Assembly (NCBI GenBank): GCA_028719045.1
Contig: JAQULD010000001.1
Span: forward strand, 1-39,788
Source: Candidatus Omnitrophota bacterium
GTDB lineage: Bacteria; Omnitrophota; Koll11; Gygaellales; Profunditerraquicolaceae
Length of the DNA: 39,788 nt
Reading direction: 5' to 3'
In this document: positions 7,962 to 15,707 of the stretch, piece after piece
Position numbering within the stretch: the stretch's first letter is position 1
Layout of the letters: each line of letters starts with the position of its first letter
The notes under the pieces: model-generated
Told to the model about the DNA's origin: nothing
The model's input: only the letters and a program-made list of their open reading frames with translations
Databases searched by the model: none
Translations under genes and position numbers: made by a program

Positions 7962-9845
7962 TTATCTCTTAAAAAAATCCTCTTTTAAGATTACATCCGC
8001 GATATTTTGCGCTATCAGCCTGTTGCCTTCCCGGGTACAATGGCCGAAGTCCCCCGCGAACATATCTTCGAAATATTCAGTTGTACTTGATTTTTTCAGC
8101 GCTTCTTTGAAGTTTTTTTCATTATCCACTAATATTACAGCGCTTTCATCTTTAAATATTTCTTTTAAAAGGCCTACGCTCCGCAAAGGATATTGCACGC
8201 ATACAAGCTTTATTCCTCTTTTGTCTAAAATAGCTTTAAGTTTAAGGTAATTAGCGCCTGTCACGGGATTATTAAGTTCACCGTCCCGCAACCTTACCCC
8301 GGAATGAAGCAAATCTTTATATTCTTTCGACCCGGCTCCCCATTTTTCCATATATAGCATTGCTAAACCGCTAAAAGCCTTATCATCAAAAAGGTTAGTC
8401 CTTAATTCACCCGCTTTCTTAAACATAGCTTCGGACTGTCCATAATCTTTGCGCCCTAAATAAACATATCCCAGGCCCACATATGCCTTATAGTTATACG
8501 GGTCTAACTCCAGGAACTTCTTGTACATTTCTTCGCTATGTACGTTATTCCCTGTCTGCCTGTAAAAATCCGCCAGTTCAAGGCGGGCTTCTATGTTTTT
8601 CGGATTAAACTCAACGGCTTTTTTAAACATTTCTTCCGCAAAGGACACCCTGCCCTGTTCCGTATAAAGCCCCCCCAGCCTTATATAGGCGGCCGCGTTA
8701 TGGGGGCTTAATTCCAGGGCTTTTTTAAACACCCTTTCCGCGGCTGATGAATCATCCAACTCGGCGTATACCTCTCCAAGCTTTACGCAAATGCCGGCAT
8801 TATCCGGCTCCAATTCCATGGCTTTTTGAAATAACGCTATTGCCTGCGAAAACTCCTCTTGCTCTTCCAGGCATTCCGCCAGCCGTACATAAGCCTTGCT
8901 ATTTTTATCATCCAATTCTACTGCCTTCTTGAATGCCGCTAAGGCCTTGATAAATTCACCTTTTTCTTCATAAGATTCCCCCAGCTCAATAAATGCCTGC
9001 GCATTATACGGATTCAATCCCGTGGCCTGCTTAAACATCTTATCCACCAGGTCATACCTATGTTGACTCCTATAATACCGCTCCAACCCCACATACGCCT
9101 CATCGCTTGAAGGATTAATCCCTATCGCTTTTTTAAACATCTCTTCTGCCGGAGAAAATTTTTTCTGTTCCGCGTAACAATTACCCAGCCTGACAAATGC
9201 ATGATAATCCAAAGGATCAAACTCCGCCGCTTTCTTAAACATAGACTCAGCCTGAGGGAAGTCCTCCTGTTTCATGTATATGTCTCCCGCTAAAACATAA
9301 TAAAGCGCCCCTTTAACCGGCTTTTTATGCGCAATCCGGTAAATTTTTGATATATCCCTTGCTATCAATCTCGCCAGCCGGTAAATCCTGAGTTTATTAA
9401 ACGCGAAAGTATCCGCTTCAGGGATGTCCTCATAATATTTAATACGGTTGTCATTTATACCCATCATAGTAATAACCATATCAGGACGATACTTCTCCAG
9501 GTTGTTTTCTAAATGCGTGACCAGATAAGTCGAATTTATCGAAGGCAGGCCTTTATTTATTACGCTAAATTTGGTTTTTTGGCTGTGCTGATTTAAAATC
9601 TTTTCCAGCTGTGCGGGATAAGAATCTTTCCCTCCCGCTGTCGTAGATTCCCCAAGGCACAAGATAAGATAATTGCCGTCCCTATGGCCAAAAATGCCGT
9701 TAGGATGCTCCTGCCGGGATAAAAATATCAATCCCCCCAGCCGTAATCCTATTTCAAGCGCGATCAGGGAGAATATAATCCCCGAGATCAGCAAAATTAT
9801 TCCCTGCGCAGCAAAGACCCTTGATTTAGCGCGGACATTATTCAT
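7962..9845 (-). CDS. Membrane-anchored SGNH hydrolase-like protein with nine TPRs inserted in the domain
   Basis: This 627-aa protein has one N-terminal membrane segment (about residues 14-36), so the rest is probably periplasmic. SGNH block I is LCLGESTTAG (Ser67), block II includes NKG (98-99 region), block III is MMGINDN (G129, N131, D132), and block V is DFGHCTREGN (Asp599, His602). Between blocks III and V lie nine consecutive 34-residue tetratricopeptide repeats (about 181-486), with consensus like AYVRLAECLEEQ-FSQAI-LFQKA-ELEPDN. After them comes a strand, GIKLVCVQYPLRS, that returns to the SGNH fold. The catalytic triad is therefore assembled around a TPR insertion. SGNH proteins hydrolyse or transfer acyl esters; TPRs bind proteins. 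It overlaps its upstream paralogue by 8 nt and abuts a B12 radical SAM gene. Confidence 0.88.
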   Translation of the reverse strand: MNNVRAKSRVFAAQGIILLISGIIFSLIALEIGLRLGGLIFLSRQEHPNGIFGHRDGNYLILCLGESTTAGGKDSYPAQLEKILNQHSQKTKFSVINKGLPSINSTYLVTHLENNLEKYRPDMVITMMGINDNRIKYYEDIPEADTFAFNKLRIYRLARLIARDISKIYRIAHKKPVKGALYYVLAGDIYMKQEDFPQAESMFKKAAEFDPLDYHAFVRLGNCYAEQKKFSPAEEMFKKAIGINPSSDEAYVGLERYYRSQHRYDLVDKMFKQATGLNPYNAQAFIELGESYEEKGEFIKALAAFKKAVELDDKNSKAYVRLAECLEEQEEFSQAIALFQKAMELEPDNAGICVKLGEVYAELDDSSAAERVFKKALELSPHNAAAYIRLGGLYTEQGRVSFAEEMFKKAVEFNPKNIEARLELADFYRQTGNNVHSEEMYKKFLELDPYNYKAYVGLGYVYLGRKDYGQSEAMFKKAGELRTNLFDDKAFSGLAMLYMEKWGAGSKEYKDLLHSGVRLRDGELNNPVTGANYLKLKAILDKRGIKLVCVQYPLRSVGLLKEIFKDESAVILVDNEKNFKEALKKSSTTEYFEDMFAGDFGHCTREGNRLIAQNIADVILKEDFFKR

Positions 9846-11463
9846 GCCATTTGATTTCCTTTAAAATCACTTCCGCGATATTTTCGGCAAGCAGCCTGTT
9901 GCCTTTTGTAGTGCAATGGCCGAAATCTCCCCCGAACATATCGACAAAATACTCTTTTTCCCCGTATTTTTTCAATGCGGACTTAAATGTATTTTCGTTA
10001 TCCACGAATTGGACATTTTCATCCCGGCCAAAAATTCTTTTTAATGGTTCGACGCTGCGAACGGGATACTGCACGCACACTAGTTTTATCCCTCTTGCGT
10101 CGAGGATGGCCTTAAGCCTGCGGTAATTATAAATAGTATCGGCGTTATAATAATCGCCCTTCATTTGCATCAAGTCACGGAATTGTTTTGTATTCGTTTC
10201 CCCTTTTTCCAGATACAACTTGATCAGGCCGCTGCACGCCCTTTCATCAAACAATTTCGCGGAAAAACTGAGCACTTTCCTGAACATAGCTTCGGAACGA
10301 TCATAATCTTTTTGAGCCAGATACGCATATCCTAATCCTTCGTAAACTTTAACCGCCCGGGGATTAAGCGCTAAAGCTTTTTGGTATACCTCTTCCGCGG
10401 CGGGATAATTTTTTATATCCCTGTAAAAATCGGCCAATTCATAATAAGTATTATAGTTACCCGGATCTAATTGGACCGCCTTCTTGAATATCCGCTCTGC
10501 TTCCGGAAAATCCCCGTTTTCCGCGTAGAAATCCCCTATCTGAAGATACTCCCCGATGTTTTTACTATCCAAAAGCAAGGCCTTTTGTAAAGCCGCTTTT
10601 GCCAGTTTCACCTTGCCTTCATCTCTGTAAAGCCACCCCAGTTCAAAATTGACCTCTTTATTTTCAGGCTCGATCTTTGACAATTCAAGCAACAGGCCCT
10701 CTGCCCGGTCATACTCTCCATTCAGCCTATAAAGATTGCCGAGTTCCAAACAGGCTTCCTTGTTCCCGGGATTTAGTTCCAGCGCTTTTTTGAATAATAA
10801 TTTTGCCTGCGCATACATGCCTTTACTTTTATAATATCCGCCCGCGCGCAAGCAAAAGGCGCAATTACCGGCTTTGCTTCCCAACCCATCTTTAAGTAAA
10901 GCATCGTCATAGGGATAATAACGATTTTTAGGCGTATTCTCGTTGATTTTTGATTTAAAGCGGAGGGAAAGAATATTGAATAGCTTATATACCTTAAGAT
11001 TTTTTAAAAAAAGAGGGGTTTTTGATCCCGCGTTTTCACCCAGGTAAATATGAAAACCGCTGTCATTAATTCCCATCATAGTAATTACCAGAGCGGGTTT
11101 ATACTTATCGAGGTTATCTTCCAAATACCCCACTATACCGGATGTGGTAATACCCACTACCCCTTTATTTATTACGCTGAATTTAACCCCGATATCGGAT
11201 TTATTTAAAATTTCCTCGAGTTGGCCGGGATACGGCTCTTGTGTCCTCAAATCGGCGGTAGTGGACTCTCCCAGGCATAAAATATGGCATGTCCCGCTTT
11301 TGCCGATAGACACGCTATTGCGGTGTTCCTGCATCGATAGAAAAAAGGCCCCGCCTAAACGCAGGCCCATTTCAAGCAGTACTAGAAATAATAGTATACC
11401 GAAGGTTATTAAGAATATTTTATTACGGAGAGATAACCCCAAAGAAGGAATATTTTTTCGCAT
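9838..11463 (-). CDS. Membrane-anchored SGNH hydrolase-like protein with about six inserted TPRs
   Basis: This 541-aa paralogue of the next gene downstream is the first gene of unit A. An N-terminal anchor (about 15-37) precedes block I LCLGESTTAD (Ser67), block III MMGINDSG (G131, N133, D134) and block V DFGHCTTKGN (Asp513, His516). About six 34-residue TPRs (roughly 195-410) lie between blocks III and V, followed by GIKLVCVQYPVRS. The two paralogues are very close in the SGNH parts and differ in TPR number, consistent with duplication followed by repeat gain or loss. The start at 11463 is about 57 nt downstream of a consensus promoter, with no strong Shine-Dalgarno sequence. An esterase or acyltransferase acting at the periplasmic face is likely; the substrate is unknown. 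Confidence 0.88.
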   Translation of the reverse strand: MRKNIPSLGLSLRNKIFLITFGILLFLVLLEMGLRLGGAFFLSMQEHRNSVSIGKSGTCHILCLGESTTADLRTQEPYPGQLEEILNKSDIGVKFSVINKGVVGITTSGIVGYLEDNLDKYKPALVITMMGINDSGFHIYLGENAGSKTPLFLKNLKVYKLFNILSLRFKSKINENTPKNRYYPYDDALLKDGLGSKAGNCAFCLRAGGYYKSKGMYAQAKLLFKKALELNPGNKEACLELGNLYRLNGEYDRAEGLLLELSKIEPENKEVNFELGWLYRDEGKVKLAKAALQKALLLDSKNIGEYLQIGDFYAENGDFPEAERIFKKAVQLDPGNYNTYYELADFYRDIKNYPAAEEVYQKALALNPRAVKVYEGLGYAYLAQKDYDRSEAMFRKVLSFSAKLFDERACSGLIKLYLEKGETNTKQFRDLMQMKGDYYNADTIYNYRRLKAILDARGIKLVCVQYPVRSVEPLKRIFGRDENVQFVDNENTFKSALKKYGEKEYFVDMFGGDFGHCTTKGNRLLAENIAEVILKEIKWHE

Positions 11464-11504
11464 CCCATTACGTTGATTTGACTTTTGACTCGACAGATTA
11501 AGGC

Positions 11505-11555
11505 TGTCAACCTACTTTTGCACTTAATTATACTTATTTTTAGATTCACTGTCAA
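11505..11555 (-). promoter_or_regulatory. Consensus sigma70 promoter for unit A
   Basis: On the minus strand, TTGACA (11550-11555) and TATAAT (11527-11532) are both perfect and separated by exactly 17 bp. Transcription would start near 11520, about 57 nt before the ATG at 11463. A second TTGACAG copy lies at 11504-11510 within the leader. The leader also has a 5-bp inverted repeat, GACAG (11492-11496) with CTGTC (11504-11508), that could form a small hairpin or be an operator. Confidence 0.85.
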
Positions 11556-11597
11556 CACATTAGCGGGAAGATCCGGGCGAGCTTTTGGGCTTTATAT

Positions 11598-11635
11598 ACT
11601 TGCTTTTTCCCTGATCGTATTATAAAATAAAAACA
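11598..11635 (+). promoter_or_regulatory. Possible promoter for unit B
   Basis: TTGCTT (11600-11605), a 17-bp spacer and TAAAAT (11623-11628) form a weak sigma70-like match directly before the ATG at 11636. If used, the mRNA would be nearly leaderless, which fits the absence of a Shine-Dalgarno sequence. This is a weak call. The divergent region is otherwise AT-rich with no other feature. Confidence 0.35.
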
Positions 11636-11803
11636 ATGAAAGAAATCGAACAGGATAACAAAAAACGGCGTTTTAAAAATAACAGGGAACTCCTCATTTC
11701 CCTTTTTATTTTGATAAAGCAAAACAAAAAATGGTGGTTATTGCCATTTTTGCTTGTTCTCGCGCTTCTTGGAATATTCGTAAGCCTTACTGGTAACCAG
11801 TGA
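11636..11803 (+). CDS. DUF5989-like small membrane protein (55 aa)
   Basis: The ORF encodes 55 residues: a basic N-terminus (NKKRRFKNN), the segment ILIKQNKKWWLLPFLLVLAL and a short hydrophobic end (LGIFVSLTGNQ). The short cytoplasmic helix, K-K-W-W-L-L-P junction and single membrane segment are the pattern I know from DUF5989 proteins. These are often encoded next to SxtJ-like small membrane proteins, SGNH hydrolases or carbamoyltransferases in natural-product and surface-modification clusters. Here it is 16 nt upstream of an SGNH/TPR gene and first in unit B. The function of the family is unknown; a scaffold role for membrane enzymes is plausible. No strong ribosome-binding site is visible. 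Confidence 0.8.
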   Translation: MKEIEQDNKKRRFKNNRELLISLFILIKQNKKWWLLPFLLVLALLGIFVSLTGNQ

Positions 11804-11819
11804 ATTTTACCCGCGATTT

Positions 11820-13223
11820 ATGCCCTGTTTTAATTTTCCACTAGCCATGCCTGACATTAAGGGTCCCTCTTCGCTCAAGGTTAAAATAGCAATCGCCGTA
11901 TTCAGCCTTATTTTCTTCCTGGGGCTATTGGAAATAGGTTTAAGGATAGCGGGCCATTTTTATTTTTCGCGTGAGATTACCAGCTACGGCGGGTCAAAAT
12001 CAGGCAATTATGTCATTTTGTGCGTTGGCGACTCTTTTACCTGGGGCGGAGAAGTAACCAGGTATGAGACCTATCCCGCCTACCTCTCCAAGATAATAGG
12101 TTCGAAAAACCCCCAAAAAAAATTCCTGGTCATTAATAAAGGCAAGTGCGAGTATAATTCCAGCCAGGTTTTAAAATCCCTTCCCAGATGGCTTAAAATG
12201 TACCGGCCGAATATGGTGGTCCTGCTTGTCGGGTCCTCTAACCGGTTCAATCCATTAGGCTATAATTCATACGCCTCACCAGGCTTGCTTTCTGATTTAA
12301 AAGACAATTTGGATAATTTACGGGTAGTGAAAATGATAAAACTGATTGTCGTGAATTTAAAAAGTAAGATTTTTTATTGGGACAGGGAATATATCTTGAA
12401 AGATGACCCCAGCAGCCCGTTAGAATATGATTATTATACCCCTTATTCTTATCGCGGGATGCAGTATATTTTAAAGAAACAACGTAACAAAAGCTTTTCT
12501 CCAGGCGACAAACTAAATTCACCGGAAAACCTTTGCGCTTTAGGATATGGCTACTATAGATCGGGAGATATTCAAAAAGCCGAAGAGGTTTACGGGGAAG
12601 CCCAAAGGTTAAACCCGGGATCTGAATTTGCGCTCTGCCAAACAGCTTTCTTCTATGAAGAAGCCGCGAAATTTTACCAAAGCAAAGGCCAATTGGATCT
12701 ATCCTTAGAATACTCATGTAAAGCGATCGAATTGGACCCCTATAATTATGAAAATTATTATAAATTAAGCAAGGCATACGATTTCCAAAGCAAATATGAC
12801 GCTGATTTTATCATCGCTTTCTTTCAGCGCATGCTGAATAACCATAGCCCGCTAAAGGACAATACCTTATTTATGGCATATTTTAACTTATTCAAAGATA
12901 AAAAATATAATGACGACAAAATCAGCAAGTGGCTGGAAGATGACCTGGATAAGATAACCGCATTGTGCAAAAAAAGTAACGCGGATGTATTTATCCAGAA
13001 TTACCCGGTCTCCTATCCCATGGCTAACAATGCCCTGAAAAATCTCGCTTTGAAACATTCTTTGACATTCATCGACAACCTGGCGGCCTTCTCCCAAGCG
13101 GCAATCCAAAACGAAAAAAGCGCCTTCATATTCGACGATTCCCACTGCACCCCTAAAGGGCACAGGATAATGGCCGAAAATATCTATAACGCGATGTCTT
13201 CAAAAGGTATGGCTTCGGAATGA
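11820..13223 (+). CDS. Membrane-anchored SGNH-like protein with TPR insertion, degenerate block III
   Basis: This 467-aa protein has an N-terminal membrane anchor (about 21-43). Block I is LCVGDSFTWGG (Ser72), block II is in INKGKCEYNSS, and block V is DDSHCTPKGHRIMAENI. The block III position reads LLVGSSNRFN instead of GxND, so the usual oxyanion-hole Asn is displaced or lost. TPR-like repeats (roughly residues 235-300, with SGDIQKAEEVYGEAQRLNP and QLDLSLEYSCKAIELDPYN) precede the returning strand ADVFIQNYPVS. It is more diverged than the two unit A copies. The start at 11820 follows the annotated frame; Met10 (11847) would also keep the whole anchor, and neither has a good Shine-Dalgarno sequence. 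Its stop overlaps the next start by 4 nt. Confidence 0.82.
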   Translation: MPCFNFPLAMPDIKGPSSLKVKIAIAVFSLIFFLGLLEIGLRIAGHFYFSREITSYGGSKSGNYVILCVGDSFTWGGEVTRYETYPAYLSKIIGSKNPQKKFLVINKGKCEYNSSQVLKSLPRWLKMYRPNMVVLLVGSSNRFNPLGYNSYASPGLLSDLKDNLDNLRVVKMIKLIVVNLKSKIFYWDREYILKDDPSSPLEYDYYTPYSYRGMQYILKKQRNKSFSPGDKLNSPENLCALGYGYYRSGDIQKAEEVYGEAQRLNPGSEFALCQTAFFYEEAAKFYQSKGQLDLSLEYSCKAIELDPYNYENYYKLSKAYDFQSKYDADFIIAFFQRMLNNHSPLKDNTLFMAYFNLFKDKKYNDDKISKWLEDDLDKITALCKKSNADVFIQNYPVSYPMANNALKNLALKHSLTFIDNLAAFSQAAIQNEKSAFIFDDSHCTPKGHRIMAENIYNAMSSKGMASE

Positions 13224-14659
13224 AAAGGATATTACTGATCCGCACATTTAAGCTGCTAGGCGCAGGTGGCCCGATACCTCCGCTAGGCCTGCTTTATATT
13301 TCGTCGGCGATAAAAAAAGCTTTCGGTACTCAGTATGAAGTTAAAATATTAGACACCGGCACCGGCGGCTCAAACCCGGATGATATCAAGCGCTGCCTGC
13401 GGCAATTCAACCCCAATATAATCGGCCTAAGCGCCTTAAGTTGCGAGGCGGATTTAATGCAGGAAATCGTTTCGACTTCGCGGTCAGTCATTGCAGGCTG
13501 CAAGATTATTATCGGCGGGCCTCACGCAACAGTATCGGGGGATAGTTTACTCGCTGACAAAAATATCGATTATGTGGTTATGGGTGAAGGTGAAAATACA
13601 ATCGTGGAATTATTAAAAGCACTCGATAATCCTGGCGCTCTTGGTTCAATAAAGGGCATTGCTTATAGGGAAAACGATAAAATACGCCTAAATAGCCCCA
13701 GAGAATACATCTCCGAGCCCGATGAAATCCCCTTTCCTGACTGGGGTCTCATCGATTTAAAACAATATTCCGGATATCCTAACTGGAACGGGCTGCAAAG
13801 GCAATATTTATATGCCCCTGTCCTAACTTCGCGGGGATGCCCCTACAAATGTATCTACTGCCATAATATCTTTGGCAAAAAAGTCAGGATGCGATCTCCG
13901 GAAAATGTCTTACAGGAGATGATGCTCTTATTCAAGGAATACGGGATCAAAGAATTCCATTTTGTTGACGACATATTTAACTACGATAGCGAACGATCCA
14001 AGCGTTTATGCTCCATGATAATCGCTTCCCGCGTAAAGGTATCCCTGGCGTTCCCTAACGGTCTGCGCGCTGATAATATCGACGACGAGTTAATAACTTT
14101 ATTAAAGAAAGCCGGCACTTATAAAATAAACTTCGGTTTTGAGACCGCGACCCCCAGGCTCCAGGCCATGATCAAGAAAGACCTGGACATAAATATGGCC
14201 CATAACACCGTAAAACGGGTTTCAGGCGCCGGGATAATGACCGGCGGATACTTTATGTTCGGGTTCCCGACACAGACCAGGGAAGAAATCCTTCAAACAA
14301 TTGATTTCGCGGTGAATTCCGTCCTGGATAATGCTTACTTTTTCAAAGTCACGCCTTACCCCGGCTCTGAGCTCTACGATTCAATTTTTGGCTCAAGGCG
14401 GCCTGATTCTCCTGATACCTTAAACGATTTACACTTTTTTTCGGTCAACCGCTCCTACGCGCAAACACCACCCGAAGAATTAAACGATCTGATCCTTCAG
14501 GCGCAACAAAAATTTTATCTTCACCCCAGGCGCCTCTTAAGAATATTATTCAAATCATCGCATAAATGGTTATTTTTGCGGACCGCGTTTAACGCGGCAT
14601 GCGTACTTTTACAATCTTTTCTCCTAAGAAAACTCGCTAAAAATTTATCCTTATTATGA
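13220..14659 (+). CDS. B12-binding domain radical SAM protein
   Basis: This 479-aa protein has an N-terminal cobalamin-binding-like domain (1-150: GPIPPLGLLYISSA, IIIGGPHATVSG, MGEGENTIVELL). The radical SAM motif CPYKCIYC (Cys 207, 211, 214) and barrel elements FVDDIFN, FGFETATPRLQ and FMFGFPTQTREEI follow. The family is the same as at 6516-7961, 29536-30957 and 30954-32441. The last 60 residues are basic and hydrophobic, suggesting contact with the inner membrane. It overlaps the SGNH/TPR gene by 4 nt and the 62-aa membrane gene by 4 nt, so it is translated with them. Methylation or C-C bond chemistry on a membrane or glycan precursor is plausible; the substrate is unknown. Confidence 0.92.
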   Translation: MKRILLIRTFKLLGAGGPIPPLGLLYISSAIKKAFGTQYEVKILDTGTGGSNPDDIKRCLRQFNPNIIGLSALSCEADLMQEIVSTSRSVIAGCKIIIGGPHATVSGDSLLADKNIDYVVMGEGENTIVELLKALDNPGALGSIKGIAYRENDKIRLNSPREYISEPDEIPFPDWGLIDLKQYSGYPNWNGLQRQYLYAPVLTSRGCPYKCIYCHNIFGKKVRMRSPENVLQEMMLLFKEYGIKEFHFVDDIFNYDSERSKRLCSMIIASRVKVSLAFPNGLRADNIDDELITLLKKAGTYKINFGFETATPRLQAMIKKDLDINMAHNTVKRVSGAGIMTGGYFMFGFPTQTREEILQTIDFAVNSVLDNAYFFKVTPYPGSELYDSIFGSRRPDSPDTLNDLHFFSVNRSYAQTPPEELNDLILQAQQKFYLHPRRLLRILFKSSHKWLFLRTAFNAACVLLQSFLLRKLAKNLSLL

Positions 14660-14844
14660 GCGGATATATTAAAAAAGCCCTTGGGTTTTTATTTTGCCTG
14701 ATCGGTATTCTTCTTCCCTGGAGATTAAGAGTGCTTTATTCAGAGCTGCTCGGCTGGATATTTCAAGGCCTTTATCTGATATATTTCTCGCTGATTAAAT
14801 TCATAAGCAAAAACCTTTCCGCTCAGGAGAATCATCATTCATGA
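14656..14844 (+). CDS. Small membrane protein of unknown family (62 aa)
   Basis: The 62 residues contain two hydrophobic stretches (about 8-21 with FLFCLIGILLPW, and 32-50 with LLGWIFQGLYLIYFSLIKF) joined by RLRVLYSE, so a two-helix hairpin membrane protein is likely. It is placed with 4-nt overlaps on both sides (13220-14659 upstream, 14841 downstream), which strongly supports translation. I do not recognise a family. Its size and its operon with a DUF5989-like protein recall the pairs of tiny membrane proteins (SxtJ/DUF5989) found near SGNH or carbamoyltransferase genes, but the match is only contextual. Confidence 0.75.
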   Translation: MSGYIKKALGFLFCLIGILLPWRLRVLYSELLGWIFQGLYLIYFSLIKFISKNLSAQENHHS

Positions 14845-15677
14845 AACGGATAACCTTACTATATTCAGGCGGGGTTGATTCTACGGCGGCGGCAGTCATC
14901 CTCTCAAAACAATTTGACCAGGTGCATCTATTGTCTTTCAATCGTTTTGGATTGTTCAATATAGAAAGAACCGCGGTCAACACCGCGTTGTTAAAGGAAA
15001 AATTCGGAGCGGACAGGTTTCAACATACGATACTGGAAGTAAATAAGCTATTCCGGATGATCTCCTATTCCAAGTACTGCTCAAACCTTCTTAGGCACGG
15101 TTTTTTTGTCCTTTCAACCTGCGGTTTATGCAAATTGTCGATGCACGTCAGGGCGATTATTTATTGCCTGGACAATGATATCCGCCATGTCGCCGACGGC
15201 GCAAACAAGCACATGTTTTATTTCCCCGATCAAACGATCGAATACATAAGGGAAATAAAAGCTTTGTACGCTAAATTCGGCATTGAATACTTAAATCCCG
15301 TCTACGATTTTGATTGCCCGGAAGAAAATATAGACTGGTTTAATAAATTAGGCGTAAAGGCAAACATCATTTCAGGAAACGGTAAAGATAACCCGCCGGA
15401 AAATCCCACCACTTCACAGTTATTATTCCAGGAAGGCCTTAGTGATGGTGTAAACGCGAAAGCGGAAAAAACCAATCAAAACGCGCAAGCAAGGTGCTTT
15501 CAGCTGACTCTTTTCAATATATTCCTTCACTGGTATTTTCTTCCGTCCTATGGCATGGAAAAATATAAACAAACAGTGTCGGTCTTTTACAAGGAAAAAA
15601 CGGGGTTTCTATCCGGGATGCTTACCGATTACGCTAACGATAAAAAAAACAGCTTGTTACGCAGGTACCTGGAATAA
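14841..15677 (+). CDS. PP-loop (adenine nucleotide alpha-hydrolase) ATPase, QueC/asparagine-synthase-like fold
   Basis: This 278-aa protein starts with LLYSGGVDSTAAAVIL, the PP-loop (SGGVDST, residues 9-15) used to bind ATP and adenylate a substrate. Around residues 93-110, STCGLCKLSMHVRAIIYC supplies a CxxC pair, and VADGANK (about 117-123) is a typical downstream motif of the superfamily. The length and opening resemble QueC, tRNA thiolases and amide-forming enzymes, but the rest does not match QueC closely and no queuosine gene is nearby. Within unit B it would activate a carboxylate or carbonyl for amide or thio transfer on the same product as the radical SAM enzyme. It overlaps the 62-aa gene by 4 nt and ends 30 nt before the next SGNH gene. 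Confidence 0.8.
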   Translation: MKRITLLYSGGVDSTAAAVILSKQFDQVHLLSFNRFGLFNIERTAVNTALLKEKFGADRFQHTILEVNKLFRMISYSKYCSNLLRHGFFVLSTCGLCKLSMHVRAIIYCLDNDIRHVADGANKHMFYFPDQTIEYIREIKALYAKFGIEYLNPVYDFDCPEENIDWFNKLGVKANIISGNGKDNPPENPTTSQLLFQEGLSDGVNAKAEKTNQNAQARCFQLTLFNIFLHWYFLPSYGMEKYKQTVSVFYKEKTGFLSGMLTDYANDKKNSLLRRYLE

Positions 15678-15707
15678 CATTTTCATAAAATTCATGGAAT
15701 ACCGGTT

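Noticed and set aside
8388..9305. Tandem DNA repeats in the SGNH/TPR genes
   Set aside because: The 102-bp periodicity reflects 34-residue TPRs whose DNA has diverged; they are protein repeats and not a separate DNA repeat element.
12247..12777. 176-aa minus-strand ORF inside the 467-aa gene
   Set aside because: It lies opposite a recognisable SGNH/TPR gene, has no family features and no ribosome-binding site; it is a shadow frame.
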